DNA of 64,000 nucleotides. Source: Herbivorax alkaliphila (lineage in GTDB: Bacteria; Bacillota; Clostridia; Acetivibrionales; Acetivibrionaceae). Where the stretch lies: assembly GCF_030848475.1 (NCBI RefSeq), contig NZ_JAVDDS010000003.1:1-64000 (forward strand), given 5' to 3'. The notes under the pieces are model-generated. The model did not search any database. It was not told the DNA's origin and saw only the letters and a list, made by a program, of their open reading frames with translations. This document shows positions 56,873-64,000 of the stretch, piece by piece (position 1 is the stretch's first letter; the number at the start of each line of letters is the position of its first letter). A program made the position numbers and the translations under genes.

Positions 56873-56911
56873 TGATAAAATATTTTTAGTACATTGTCTT
56901 TAAACAACTAC

Positions 56912-57334
56912 TTAAAATGGCAACTCATCGTCATCATCCACAGGATTGAATCCCTGTGAAGGCTGTTCATTAGTATCCTTAGAACCATAATCATTATTAT
57001 AAGAATTTTCTACTTTTTTACTTTCCGCAAAATAAGTTTCTTCTGCAACAACTTCAGTTATATAATTTCTCTTTCCTTCATTGTCATCCCATGTCCTCGT
57101 CTGCAACCTACCTACCACTACAACTTTCTTGCCTTTCTGAAAGTAGTTTGAACAAAATTCTGCATTCTTACTCCATGCGACAACAGGGAAAAAATCAGCC
57201 TGTTCTTCGTCGTTTTGCTTAGAAAAACGCCTGTCCACAGCTAACCTAAAACTACAAACCGGAACATTGTTTGTATTTGTGTACCTAAGTTCTGGATCCT
57301 TTGTAAGTCTTCCCATCAAAATAACCTTATTCAT
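56912..57334 (-). CDS. ssb: single-stranded DNA-binding protein
   Basis: A 140-residue protein. OB fold with MNKVILMGRLTKDPELRYT and KKVVVVGRLQTRTWDDNEGK; a flexible linker from about residue 108; and the acidic tail DDDDELPF, which binds replication and repair proteins. Nine bases after rpsF, preceded by AGGGTGATG. Confidence 0.97.
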   Translation of the reverse strand: MNKVILMGRLTKDPELRYTNTNNVPVCSFRLAVDRRFSKQNDEEQADFFPVVAWSKNAEFCSNYFQKGKKVVVVGRLQTRTWDDNEGKRNYITEVVAEETYFAESKKVENSYNNDYGSKDTNEQPSQGFNPVDDDDELPF

Positions 57335-57343
57335 AACATCACC

Positions 57344-57631
57344 CTAATTATCCTTTTTAATAATAATATCCTTGATAATTCCATCGGTTATCTTATACAT
57401 CCTCTCAAGCTCCTGAGGAAAATCCGATTTAGCGGTAAAATTAATCAATACATAATATCCTTCATTAAAATCGTCAATTGGATAAGCCAGCTTTCTCTTT
57501 CCCCACTCGTCAATATTCTCCAATTCAGCTGAGGACTCTATCAGGTTTTTAAATTTCTCGATAAGAGAATTAGTATTTTCTTCATCTAATTCCGGATTGA
57601 TAATAAAAATAGTTTCATAATTATTTAACAT
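57344..57631 (-). CDS. rpsF: 30S ribosomal protein S6
   Basis: A 95-residue protein starting MLNNYETIFIINPELDEENT with the conserved WGKRKLAYPIDDFNEGYYVL. Forms a complex with S18 on 16S rRNA. First gene of rpsF-ssb-rpsR. GGAGGAGGTG precedes the ATG. Confidence 0.97.
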   Translation of the reverse strand: MLNNYETIFIINPELDEENTNSLIEKFKNLIESSAELENIDEWGKRKLAYPIDDFNEGYYVLINFTAKSDFPQELERMYKITDGIIKDIIIKKDN

Positions 57632-57640
57632 TCTTCTTCA

Positions 57641-57680
57641 CCTCCTCCCGGACTAACGGCTCTGTTTTATAAAACAGAGC
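57641..57680 (-). promoter_or_regulatory. rpsF leader hairpin, candidate S6:S18 autoregulatory element
   Basis: A perfect 22-base palindrome GCTCTGTTTTATAAAACAGAGC is followed on the minus strand by CGTTAGTCCGGGAGGAGG, ending at the rpsF ribosome binding site. S6:S18 complexes bind structured rpsF leaders with CCG elements in many bacteria; the CCG here fits, but I could not match the full motif. Confidence 0.4.
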
Positions 57681-57685
57681 AAGGA

Positions 57686-58123
57686 TTTTACAATCTAAGA
57701 TTATATCATATAATTACCTCTATTACAACCTATTTTTTCAATTTTGCATAAATATTTTTTTATTCCCTTCAAAACTTATTGAAAAGCTTACCAATTCAAC
57801 ATTTGAAAACTAACTGTTACATAATGGATTCACAAAACTATTCCCAAAACTCAAGTTATATGGTATCATATAATATATAGAAAGAGAAAATTAAAATTAT
57901 CAAGTATCACACTAGGGGGAGTGAATAATTTACTTGCTTTTATAGAATTAAACATAAAAAAAAGCAATGTTTTTATATGTTTAATTTTCTGGCATTTTTC
58001 AATTTCAAAATTTACCATTACAAGTTATCCACCGTTATTGACTAAAAAACCATGAAACTTACTTTTTTTGTAAACATCAAGCTAATTTGTAATGCTAGAC
58101 ATCCTTATGGAAAGGGTGATGAT
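57686..58123. other. intergenic region between rpsF and the GGDEF gene
   Basis: AT-rich. Contains an imperfect inverted repeat GAATTAAACAT…ATGTTTAATTTTC (57947-57988) and a lone TTATCCACC. No gene is supported; a frame from 58052 joins the GGDEF gene but lacks a ribosome binding site. Confidence 0.4.
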
Positions 58124-59341
58124 GTGTTAAAAAAATCTCCTTTGAGAAGACGCTTAGGAACCTTTAGCCTAATAATAATAGCAATACTTGCCGGAGCAGG
58201 ACTTTCTGTACCTACCTTCATTATTTTTGATTGGTACAGTAACAATGTTTCAGAAGATTTAACAAAATTTGCAACTATATATGCTGGAGTATTATATACA
58301 GCTATTATTGTGATATCAAGTATTCTGTTGAACATTTTATCAAAACAGCATGCTCACGCTAAAGAATTGAAGAACTTCAAAAATTTCACTGATGTTTTGC
58401 ATAGATCCACTTCTGAAATTGAGGTATATGAAACACTGTACACTTTTGTGAGAAATATGCATTTAGTGAGTCATGTGACATTATTTTACAGAAACGACAG
58501 ATCAGCCAATGATATTACATGGCAACGCATAACAAATGAAAGAATGCCCCTTTGTAGGATGGAGCCAAGAAATTGTCCTTTGATAAAGTATGGGCGTGAT
58601 TGTCGTGTGAAAAATATTGCTACTGATATAACCTGTGCTTATCAGCTCACAGAACATAAAACAGGTAGTTATGTCTGTCTCCCTATAACCAATGGAAATC
58701 TTACATTGGGTATACTTCAGCTTTATACAAAATCAAGATACTTTTTTGATGACACAGTAATATCAAAGTTAAAATCATATATTGAAGTTGCCAAACCAAT
58801 AATAAGCAGTAAAAGAACACTTCATCAACTTAATAAAAAGGCAACTACCGACAAACTTACTAAATTATATAACAGAAGTTTCCTTGAACAGTATTTAGAA
58901 AATCAAATTGAAACTTCAAGCAAACTAAGTGTTATCATGCTTGACATTGACCACTTTAAACATGTCAATGATACATTCGGTCACGCGGCTGGGGATTCAG
59001 TTCTTGTAGTGTTCTCTCAGGTTATATTAAGATGTCTCAGAAGAACCGACTTGGTTGCAAGATATGGGGGAGAAGAGTTTATAGCTATTTTGCCTTCTAC
59101 AGATACTGGAACAGCTTTAACAATTGCTGAAAGAATAAGACAATCAGTTGCTACAGAGCCTATGCCTAAAATGAACAACATTCAAATTCCAAATATTACT
59201 TGCAGCCTTGGTGTTAGTGCTTTTCCAATGTATGCAACCAACAAAAATACTCTTTTAAAAACTGCCGATGTAGCACTTTACAAGGCAAAACAATCTGGCA
59301 GAAACTGTGTTAAAATATACATGAAAGAAATGAGACTATAG
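58124..59341 (+). CDS. membrane diguanylate cyclase (GGDEF)
   Basis: A 405-residue protein. Two N-terminal membrane helices (about residues 10-35 and 45-70), a GAF-like sensory region with a Cys cluster (CRMEPRNCPL…GRDCRVKN…TCAYQL), then a GGDEF domain with ARYGGEEFIAILPS intact and an RxxD inhibitory site (RRTD) five residues before it. It makes c-di-GMP and should be product-inhibited. The four Cys could bind metal or sense redox; that is inference. The GTG start follows AAGGGTGATG; the frame extends to 58052. It ends three bases from the convergent nagA. Confidence 0.9.
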   Translation: MLKKSPLRRRLGTFSLIIIAILAGAGLSVPTFIIFDWYSNNVSEDLTKFATIYAGVLYTAIIVISSILLNILSKQHAHAKELKNFKNFTDVLHRSTSEIEVYETLYTFVRNMHLVSHVTLFYRNDRSANDITWQRITNERMPLCRMEPRNCPLIKYGRDCRVKNIATDITCAYQLTEHKTGSYVCLPITNGNLTLGILQLYTKSRYFFDDTVISKLKSYIEVAKPIISSKRTLHQLNKKATTDKLTKLYNRSFLEQYLENQIETSSKLSVIMLDIDHFKHVNDTFGHAAGDSVLVVFSQVILRCLRRTDLVARYGGEEFIAILPSTDTGTALTIAERIRQSVATEPMPKMNNIQIPNITCSLGVSAFPMYATNKNTLLKTADVALYKAKQSGRNCVKIYMKEMRL

Positions 59342-59344
59342 TAT

Positions 59345-60490
59345 TCAAGCTTTATATACTATATTTCCCTCAGCCATTGTTAATAATACATTCATATTTT
59401 TGTCCACAATTATAATATCAGCATCTTTCCCGTATGATAAACTTCCTTTTTTATTGAAAACTCCTGCTATCTTTGAAGGATTTTCAACAATCATCTTTAT
59501 ACAATCTTTAATGGGGATATCCCACTTTTGCACCATGTTTTTCATTGCATCAATCATTGTAATAGTACCCCCAGCTATTACACCATTTTTATCCTTCGAA
59601 ACACCATTTTCAACATATATCTCTTTTCCTGCAAAATAATAACTTCCACTTTCAAGACCAGTTGCTATTATTGAATCTGTTATTAAAATAATGTTATCAG
59701 AAGATTTGCATTTTAAAGCCATCTTTATAAATGCAGGATTAACATGAATACCATCGCCAATAAGTTCTACAGATATGTTCTCTTTTTCTAAAGCTGCACC
59801 TGCAAGTCCAGGGCTTCTATGGTGCATTCTGGCCATGGCATTAAACAGGTGGGTTACATGACTAAATCCTCTCTCAAAAGCATTTGTCGCCATATTATAG
59901 TCTGCTGCTGTGTGACCTGCACAAAAAACTATCCCACTTTCTTTAAAATGATTTACAAGTTCAAACACACCTTCAAGTTCTGGTGCCATTGTCATCATGC
60001 TGATACTACCACCAGCTTCATCTATAAACCTTTCTAAAAGTTCGATAGATGGAAGGGTTATGTGCTCTATAGGATGAGCCCCTTTATATTCATGGTTTAT
60101 AAAGGGGCCTTCCATATTAATACCAATTATTTTTGCACCAGAAGTCTTTTTTCTAATTGCCAGCTTAATATTTCTCAATGCACCCAGCATTTCTTCTATA
60201 GCTCCTGTCATTACCACAGGTAAAAAGGACGTTACTCCCTTTGACGCAAAAAAATAAGATAATTTATCAAGCTCTTCATATTTTCCAGTCATTACATCAC
60301 ACCCTATGCCACCATGGGTATGTATGTCAATAAATCCCGGCAAAACCCAGCAGTTATAAGCATCTATAATTTTGCACTCATTTTCAGTTATATCTTTTCC
60401 AATATTCACAATTTTAGTACCGTCAATTAATATATCTTTTTTTTCAAAACTTTTATTGTGAAATACCAATCCATTTTTTATCAATTTCAT
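59345..60490 (-). CDS. nagA: N-acetylglucosamine-6-phosphate deacetylase
   Basis: A 381-residue amidohydrolase that deacetylates GlcNAc-6-P in amino-sugar recycling. Motifs: PGFIDIHTHGGIGCDVM, NMEGPFINHEYKGAHP with the metal Glu, FCAGHTAA, SHVTHLFNAMARMHHRSPG and the catalytic Asp in LITDSI. Start at 60490 (MKLIKNGLVFHNK) chosen by family length; AAGGA is 13 bases upstream. No nagB is adjacent. The 260 bases after its start hold nothing but AT-rich sequence. Confidence 0.95.
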   Translation of the reverse strand: MKLIKNGLVFHNKSFEKKDILIDGTKIVNIGKDITENECKIIDAYNCWVLPGFIDIHTHGGIGCDVMTGKYEELDKLSYFFASKGVTSFLPVVMTGAIEEMLGALRNIKLAIRKKTSGAKIIGINMEGPFINHEYKGAHPIEHITLPSIELLERFIDEAGGSISMMTMAPELEGVFELVNHFKESGIVFCAGHTAADYNMATNAFERGFSHVTHLFNAMARMHHRSPGLAGAALEKENISVELIGDGIHVNPAFIKMALKCKSSDNIILITDSIIATGLESGSYYFAGKEIYVENGVSKDKNGVIAGGTITMIDAMKNMVQKWDIPIKDCIKMIVENPSKIAGVFNKKGSLSYGKDADIIIVDKNMNVLLTMAEGNIVYKA

Positions 60491-60650
60491 ATTAAATATC
60501 AATTCCTTATATGTTTTTTGGTCTTTCTCTAATTTAAGAAAGATTCATGAAATATATATTATTTTACCATATATTTTTTTTGAATCCTAATTAATATATG
60601 GTAGGAGGATGATATATTAAAGGTGAAGAACAATGTATTTTTTAAATTTA

Positions 60651-60710
60651 ATCACTTGTAAATGTGATAGTATAATTATTTATGATACTTATTGTCTGTA
60701 GACTTATTGT
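60651..60710 (+). promoter_or_regulatory. promoter and operator-like repeats of the restriction-modification controller
   Basis: An inverted repeat ATCAC-N9-GTGAT (60651-60669) abuts TATAAT (60671-60676). Downstream are a quasi-palindrome GTCTGTAGAC (60694-60703) and a direct repeat ACTTATTGT at 60687 and 60702, 15 bases apart. Controller proteins bind such paired boxes before their own gene. Which of these is the true box is open. Confidence 0.35.
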
Positions 60711-60754
60711 ATTGATTTATTAAACTTTAAAATATAGGAGGAACTATTTAACTT

Positions 60755-60964
60755 ATGGAAGATATAAAAAAATTGTTTAGCTCGAATGTCCGTAAATATC
60801 GTAATCAGAAAAATATAAGCCAAGAAAAACTAGCTGAAATATCTGGTTTACATAGAACTTATATTAGTGCTGTGGAAAGAGCTGAAAGAAGTATATCCTT
60901 AGACAACATTCAAAAAATTGCAACAGCTTTAGATATAAAAATTTTTAAATTATTTATTGAATAA
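60755..60964 (+). CDS. XRE-family controller protein of the restriction-modification system
   Basis: A 69-residue helix-turn-helix protein (VRKYRNQKNISQEKLAEISG…HRTYISAVERAERSISL), the size and sequence type of C proteins. These activate the endonuclease gene late after entry into a new host, giving the methylase time to protect DNA. AGGAGG is 13 bases before the ATG, rather far. Five bases before the endonuclease frame. Confidence 0.85.
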   Translation: MEDIKKLFSSNVRKYRNQKNISQEKLAEISGLHRTYISAVERAERSISLDNIQKIATALDIKIFKLFIE

Positions 60965-60984
60965 TATAAATGGAGGTGTCTATC

Positions 60985-61779
60985 TTGGAAAAATGGAGAG
61001 CCTTTGAAAATTCTTGTGTTGATTTTTTAAATTGCACATATGGAAGTTCAGACTTAAAATTTATCGGTACAGGACAAAGTGATTCAACAAATTCAGATAT
61101 CAAAGTTGTAAAAAATGGGAAATCATTATTTAATATAGAGTCTAAAATGCCCAAATCACAAAGTGGACAATTTGTTTTATTAAATAATGATTATAAATTC
61201 ATATTTAGCACTAAAAATAAATCCAATAAAAATGAGTTCATAGACTTAATTGTTAACTATATAAACTCTAATTATGAAACCTTCAAAAATGTTTCTACTA
61301 ACTCTATACCCATCAATTTACCTACTTTTATTTTTGAAAACTGGATTAAAGGATATTACAAAAACAAAGATGTGAGATTTTTAATAAGTTCAGGCAGACA
61401 TAGCGATTTCGTCATTTTCCCAATTAATAAATATGGAGATTATTTTGAGATTACAGGAGATTTTAGAGTTAAAAAAAGCGGTTCCAGAAATTTACCAAAA
61501 AAGTATGACGGTGAAATAAAAGAAATTTTCGAAAAAAATTTCTCTCCCTGCACTATTCTAAGAGAAGAAAAAAAGGCATATCTAGTCACAGACTACATAT
61601 TGCCTGACAAAACAAAAATTCAAGGTAATGACTACAAATTTCAATTTAATGAACATGGTAATAAATACTTAGTAAGAACGCTCTCAAATACAAATAATGC
61701 AAATGTTATTTTTTCAATACAACTGAAAAAGGAACAAGATGAAAAAGATTTAAATGAATTCTTAAATGCAATTAAGTAA
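60985..61779 (+). CDS. type II restriction endonuclease, HhaI-like
   Basis: A 264-residue protein. The N-terminal part reads WRAFENSCVDFLNCTYG, then GTGQSDSTNSDIKVV and NIESKMPKSQSGQFVLL, a PD-(D/E)XK core with D38 and E52-S-K54. From memory this pattern (SDSTxSDI…EAKMPxSQxGQFVL; KKSGSR; NTxNANVIFSI) matches R.HhaI, which cuts GCGC; the neighbouring methylase supports this. Start: GGAGGTG lies six bases before the TTG at 60985, while the ATG at 60970 overlaps that site. It converges with the methylase gene, three bases apart. Confidence 0.82.
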   Translation: MEKWRAFENSCVDFLNCTYGSSDLKFIGTGQSDSTNSDIKVVKNGKSLFNIESKMPKSQSGQFVLLNNDYKFIFSTKNKSNKNEFIDLIVNYINSNYETFKNVSTNSIPINLPTFIFENWIKGYYKNKDVRFLISSGRHSDFVIFPINKYGDYFEITGDFRVKKSGSRNLPKKYDGEIKEIFEKNFSPCTILREEKKAYLVTDYILPDKTKIQGNDYKFQFNEHGNKYLVRTLSNTNNANVIFSIQLKKEQDEKDLNEFLNAIK

Positions 61780-61782
61780 ATA

Positions 61783-62790
61783 TTAACCTACTTTTTTTAT
61801 TGAATCTCTTTTTAAATTTGTCATCATTTTCATAACACTGGCATTACTTACAACTTGCTCCATTATTTTAATTAAAACAGGTACTGCTACAGAATTGCCA
61901 CATTGCTTCCATGCTTGCGAATCACTAACTGGTAAAATATACCCCTCTGGAAACCCCAGAGCGGCAAGACACTCTTTAGGAGATAACTTTCGAATAACTC
62001 CATCTACTAGATATGCTCCTGTTTTAGCACCAGATCCGCCTCCATAAGCTGATAACGTTATTGCATGACCTTTTGGACTATAAATTCTGTCACCTTGCCC
62101 ACCTTTGTTTATTATTCCTACTCGAATGGGACGATTAGCCCTTTCTGCTACCTCAATATTCTTAAGCATAATATCTTCTCTATTAATGATATAATTTGAC
62201 GCTTCATTATTACTTACCAATATATCTTCTAAAGCAACATCTTCATTTGTAGGTAAAGGAAATTCAAAATTTTCAACATGCAAATTTTGCCTAAATGCAA
62301 TAAAATAGACTCTTTTTCTAGACTGTGGCACTCCATAGTTACTAGCATTCAAAACCTCATAAAAAACTTTATATCCCATATCCTCAAGTATCTCTACCAT
62401 TCTTAATATACTTTTTCCATCAGAATGATTTTTTAAATTTGCTACATTTTCCAAGAATAATATCTTAGGTTTGTGGCATTTAACAATTCTTGCTATTTCA
62501 AAAAAAAGTGTTCCTCTTGAATCCTCAAAACCTTGTTGTTTACCACTAATACTAAAAGCTTGACACGGAAATCCTGCACATAAAATATCATGTGGAGATA
62601 TATCTTTTTCACTAATCAAAGATATATCTCCCTTCGGAGTTTCTCCAAAATTAGTTTCGTATGTTTTTTGAGCATATTTGTCCCATTCAGATGTGAATAC
62701 ACATTTAGCTCCAAATTTCTCAAGTGCTATTCTGAATCCTCCTATTCCTGCAAATAAATCTACAAATGTCATATTTGCCAATTCTTTCAT
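61783..62790 (-). CDS. DNA (cytosine-5) methyltransferase, M.HhaI-like
   Basis: A 335-residue C5 methylase. Motif I VDLFAGIGGFRIALEKFGA, motif IV GFPCQAFSISG (catalytic C76), motif VI ENV (114-116), motif VIII QSRKR (156-160) and motif X QCGNSVAVPV. The target-recognition region reads VGIINKGGQGDRIYS and AITLSAYGGG, almost the same as M.HhaI, including Gln and Arg (Q232, R235) that contact GCGC. It should protect that site. Start at 62790, nine bases after GGGAGAGG; an ATG at 62799 directly abuts the site, and the frame runs to 62853. Confidence 0.92.
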   Translation of the reverse strand: MKELANMTFVDLFAGIGGFRIALEKFGAKCVFTSEWDKYAQKTYETNFGETPKGDISLISEKDISPHDILCAGFPCQAFSISGKQQGFEDSRGTLFFEIARIVKCHKPKILFLENVANLKNHSDGKSILRMVEILEDMGYKVFYEVLNASNYGVPQSRKRVYFIAFRQNLHVENFEFPLPTNEDVALEDILVSNNEASNYIINREDIMLKNIEVAERANRPIRVGIINKGGQGDRIYSPKGHAITLSAYGGGSGAKTGAYLVDGVIRKLSPKECLAALGFPEGYILPVSDSQAWKQCGNSVAVPVLIKIMEQVVSNASVMKMMTNLKRDSIKKVG

Positions 62791-62853
62791 GTTTGCCATC
62801 CTCTCCCTATTGCTAATAATATATATAATACCATACCGAACGTATATTCGCAA

Positions 62854-63452
62854 TCTGTTTTACACCTTAAATTCATATTGAAAAACTGTTTTTTTTTTGA
62901 ATCAAAATTGATAATTTTTAAGGGTTTACTGCTTAAATAAGTTCCTCTTTTATTTCCTACGTAATTATAGATAAAAGCGTTATAAGAATAGAATATTATT
63001 TATTTTTTTGTATATAATATTTATTGTGTCTTTTACAATGGTGTCAGTATGTTAAAGAAATTTTTTATAGTAAAATTTAAAAAAATAATAAAATATATTT
63101 GAAATAGTCACTTAAAGTATGGTATTATTATACTTGCCAATAAATAAATTTAAGTGTGTTTCAAAATTATAGCAATCTTGCTAATGTAGAGCCTGTAAAT
63201 CAGGTGAAAAATCTACTTCATCTGATATTTTAAAAGATTAGATTTTTACGTAGTTTTTAATTTGGAATTTGAGCACTAGTATAATATTAGCAAAGCTGTG
63301 TAATCGGTTCCAACTGTTCATAAAAAATCAGTTATATGTTCCTTTATTATCAAGAAAAACGTTATTCTTTATTATTTGGATTGTTTTATATTAATAATAA
63401 AAAAATATAATGTTTATACTAAAAAAAATACAAAAAAAAAGAGGTATGAATT
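62854..63452 (+). promoter_or_regulatory. glgB upstream region with promoter-like and hairpin elements
   Basis: About 600 gene-free bases. A promoter-like pair TTGAAA (63099) and TATTAT (63123) has an 18-base spacer; another TATAAT is near 63281. Between them are hairpins AGCAA-TC-TTGCT (63171) and GTAGA…CCTG-TAAAT-CAGG…TCTAC (63186-63220), and later AACTG…CAGTT. This suggests a structured leader of 150-300 bases. It matches no riboswitch class I know. Confidence 0.35.
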
Positions 63453-64000
63453 ATGGTGAAAACAACTGCAAATTATGATGAAATTTCAAGAGTTATTAAT
63501 GCCGAACATTCAGATCCATTCAGCGTTTTAGGTATGCATTACCTAGAAGAAGAAAAGTCCATGGTAGTAAGAGCTTTTTTCCCAAATGCTGAGGAAATTT
63601 ATGTGATTGATGTTTCCAGTGATACTAAATATCAAATGACTCTAGTAGACGACAGAGGGTTTTTTGAAGTGTTGTTAAAGGAAAAATCAGGTTTTTTCAA
63701 GTATGTTTTGGAAGTAACGGACAGTACAGGAAACACATTTTCCACTTATGACCCATATAGTTTTCTGCCAGTTTTGACTGACCTTGACTTCCACCTTTTT
63801 AATGAAGGTAACCATCATAAGATATATGATAAACTTGGTGCTCACATGATGACTATCGATGGTGTTCAAGGTACTCTATTTGCTGTCTGGGCTCCCTGTG
63901 CAAAGAGAGTAAGTGTTGTCGGCAGTTTTAATCAATGGGATGGCAGAAGGCACGTTATGAGGTCTAGAGGTCCATCTGGTATTTGGGAGTTGTTTATTCC
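63453..64000 (+). CDS. glgB: 1,4-alpha-glucan branching enzyme GlgB (5' part, runs off window)
   Basis: 182 codons are visible. MVKTTANYDEISRVINAEHS is followed by DPFSVLGMH, the start of the N-terminal carbohydrate-binding module of GlgB. The second module begins GTLFAVWAPCAKRVSVVGSF and NQWDGRRHVM. The catalytic GH13 barrel lies beyond the edge. The enzyme adds alpha-1,6 branches to glycogen. GAGGT is seven bases before the ATG. Glycogen genes may follow downstream, outside the window. Confidence 0.9.
   Translation, partial: MVKTTANYDEISRVINAEHSDPFSVLGMHYLEEEKSMVVRAFFPNAEEIYVIDVSSDTKYQMTLVDDRGFFEVLLKEKSGFFKYVLEVTDSTGNTFSTYDPYSFLPVLTDLDFHLFNEGNHHKIYDKLGAHMMTIDGVQGTLFAVWAPCAKRVSVVGSFNQWDGRRHVMRSRGPSGIWELFI

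Noticed and set aside
57908-57930. ACTAGGGGGAG as the start of a TPP riboswitch before the GGDEF gene
   Set aside because: The CTGAGA and the second conserved arm of the TPP fold are absent, and the downstream gene is not in thiamine metabolism.
58025-58033. TTATCCACC as a DnaA box and sign of an origin
   Set aside because: A single site with no cluster, no dnaA or dnaN and no AT-rich unwinding element pattern nearby.

Overview
The window is AT-rich DNA (about two thirds A+T by eye) with Bacillota/Clostridia gene order, strong GGAGG-type ribosome binding sites and frequent GTG/TTG starts. Several signs point to a motile, Na+-using, possibly (halo)alkaliphilic anaerobe: a nine-gene V-type ATPase whose rotor subunit carries the Na+-site residues, two flagellins whose surface regions are very acidic and lysine-free for about 350 residues, and a complete late flagellar locus. 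I cannot name a species.

Region 1 (1-24.7 kb) is mostly a minus-strand flagellar locus. Read in the direction of transcription it runs recD2, comF, yvyF, flgM, flgN, two tandem flgK genes (the first with a von Willebrand A-like insertion), flgL, a DUF6470 gene, fliW, csrA, flagellin B, then a degenerate stretch, flagellin A, an Rpn-type nuclease gene, a hypothetical gene, yjfB, flaG, fliD, fliS and a fliT-like gene. A segment of 3-4 kb (Rpn 3' part, flagellin, csrA, fliW) is present twice. In the 5.6-9.6 kb copy csrA and fliW are broken; in the 11.0-14.1 kb copy they are intact but the Rpn gene is a stub. Between the copies lie an S-layer-homology pseudogene and an Rpn N-terminal fragment. 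Both flagellin leaders keep a sigma-D-like promoter, a hairpin with a CsrA-type AAGGAU loop and a Shine-Dalgarno that could be a second CsrA site, so the surviving FliW/CsrA pair probably controls both flagellins.

Region 2 (24.8-36.1 kb) is a minus-strand housekeeping run: pheA, a MazG-like gene, gdpP, rplI, dnaB, tilS, hpt, ftsH, metK and a lipoprotein gene. Region 3 (36.6-45.3 kb) is the plus-strand V-ATPase operon, subunits H-I-K-E-C-F-A-B-D. Region 4 (45.7-57.7 kb) holds an MFS exporter, rpmE, rho with a long disordered insert, a zinc-ribbon protein, tRNA-Thr and tRNA-Pro, a large secreted phosphodiester-glycosidase-like protein, galU, a YihY membrane protein, and the rpsF-ssb-rpsR operon. 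Region 5 (58-64 kb) holds a GGDEF diguanylate cyclase, nagA, a compact HhaI-like restriction-modification system with a controller protein, and the 5' end of glgB.

Three families of short palindromic repeats punctuate the window. One is a GGGGACGGTTCTC-cored inverted repeat that often sits where a terminator would be. The second is a stem-loop unit of about 39 bp that immediately follows four stop codons in the same orientation as the gene. The third is a longer hairpin element of about 110 bp that contains the second and may be a relic of IS200/IS605-type ends.
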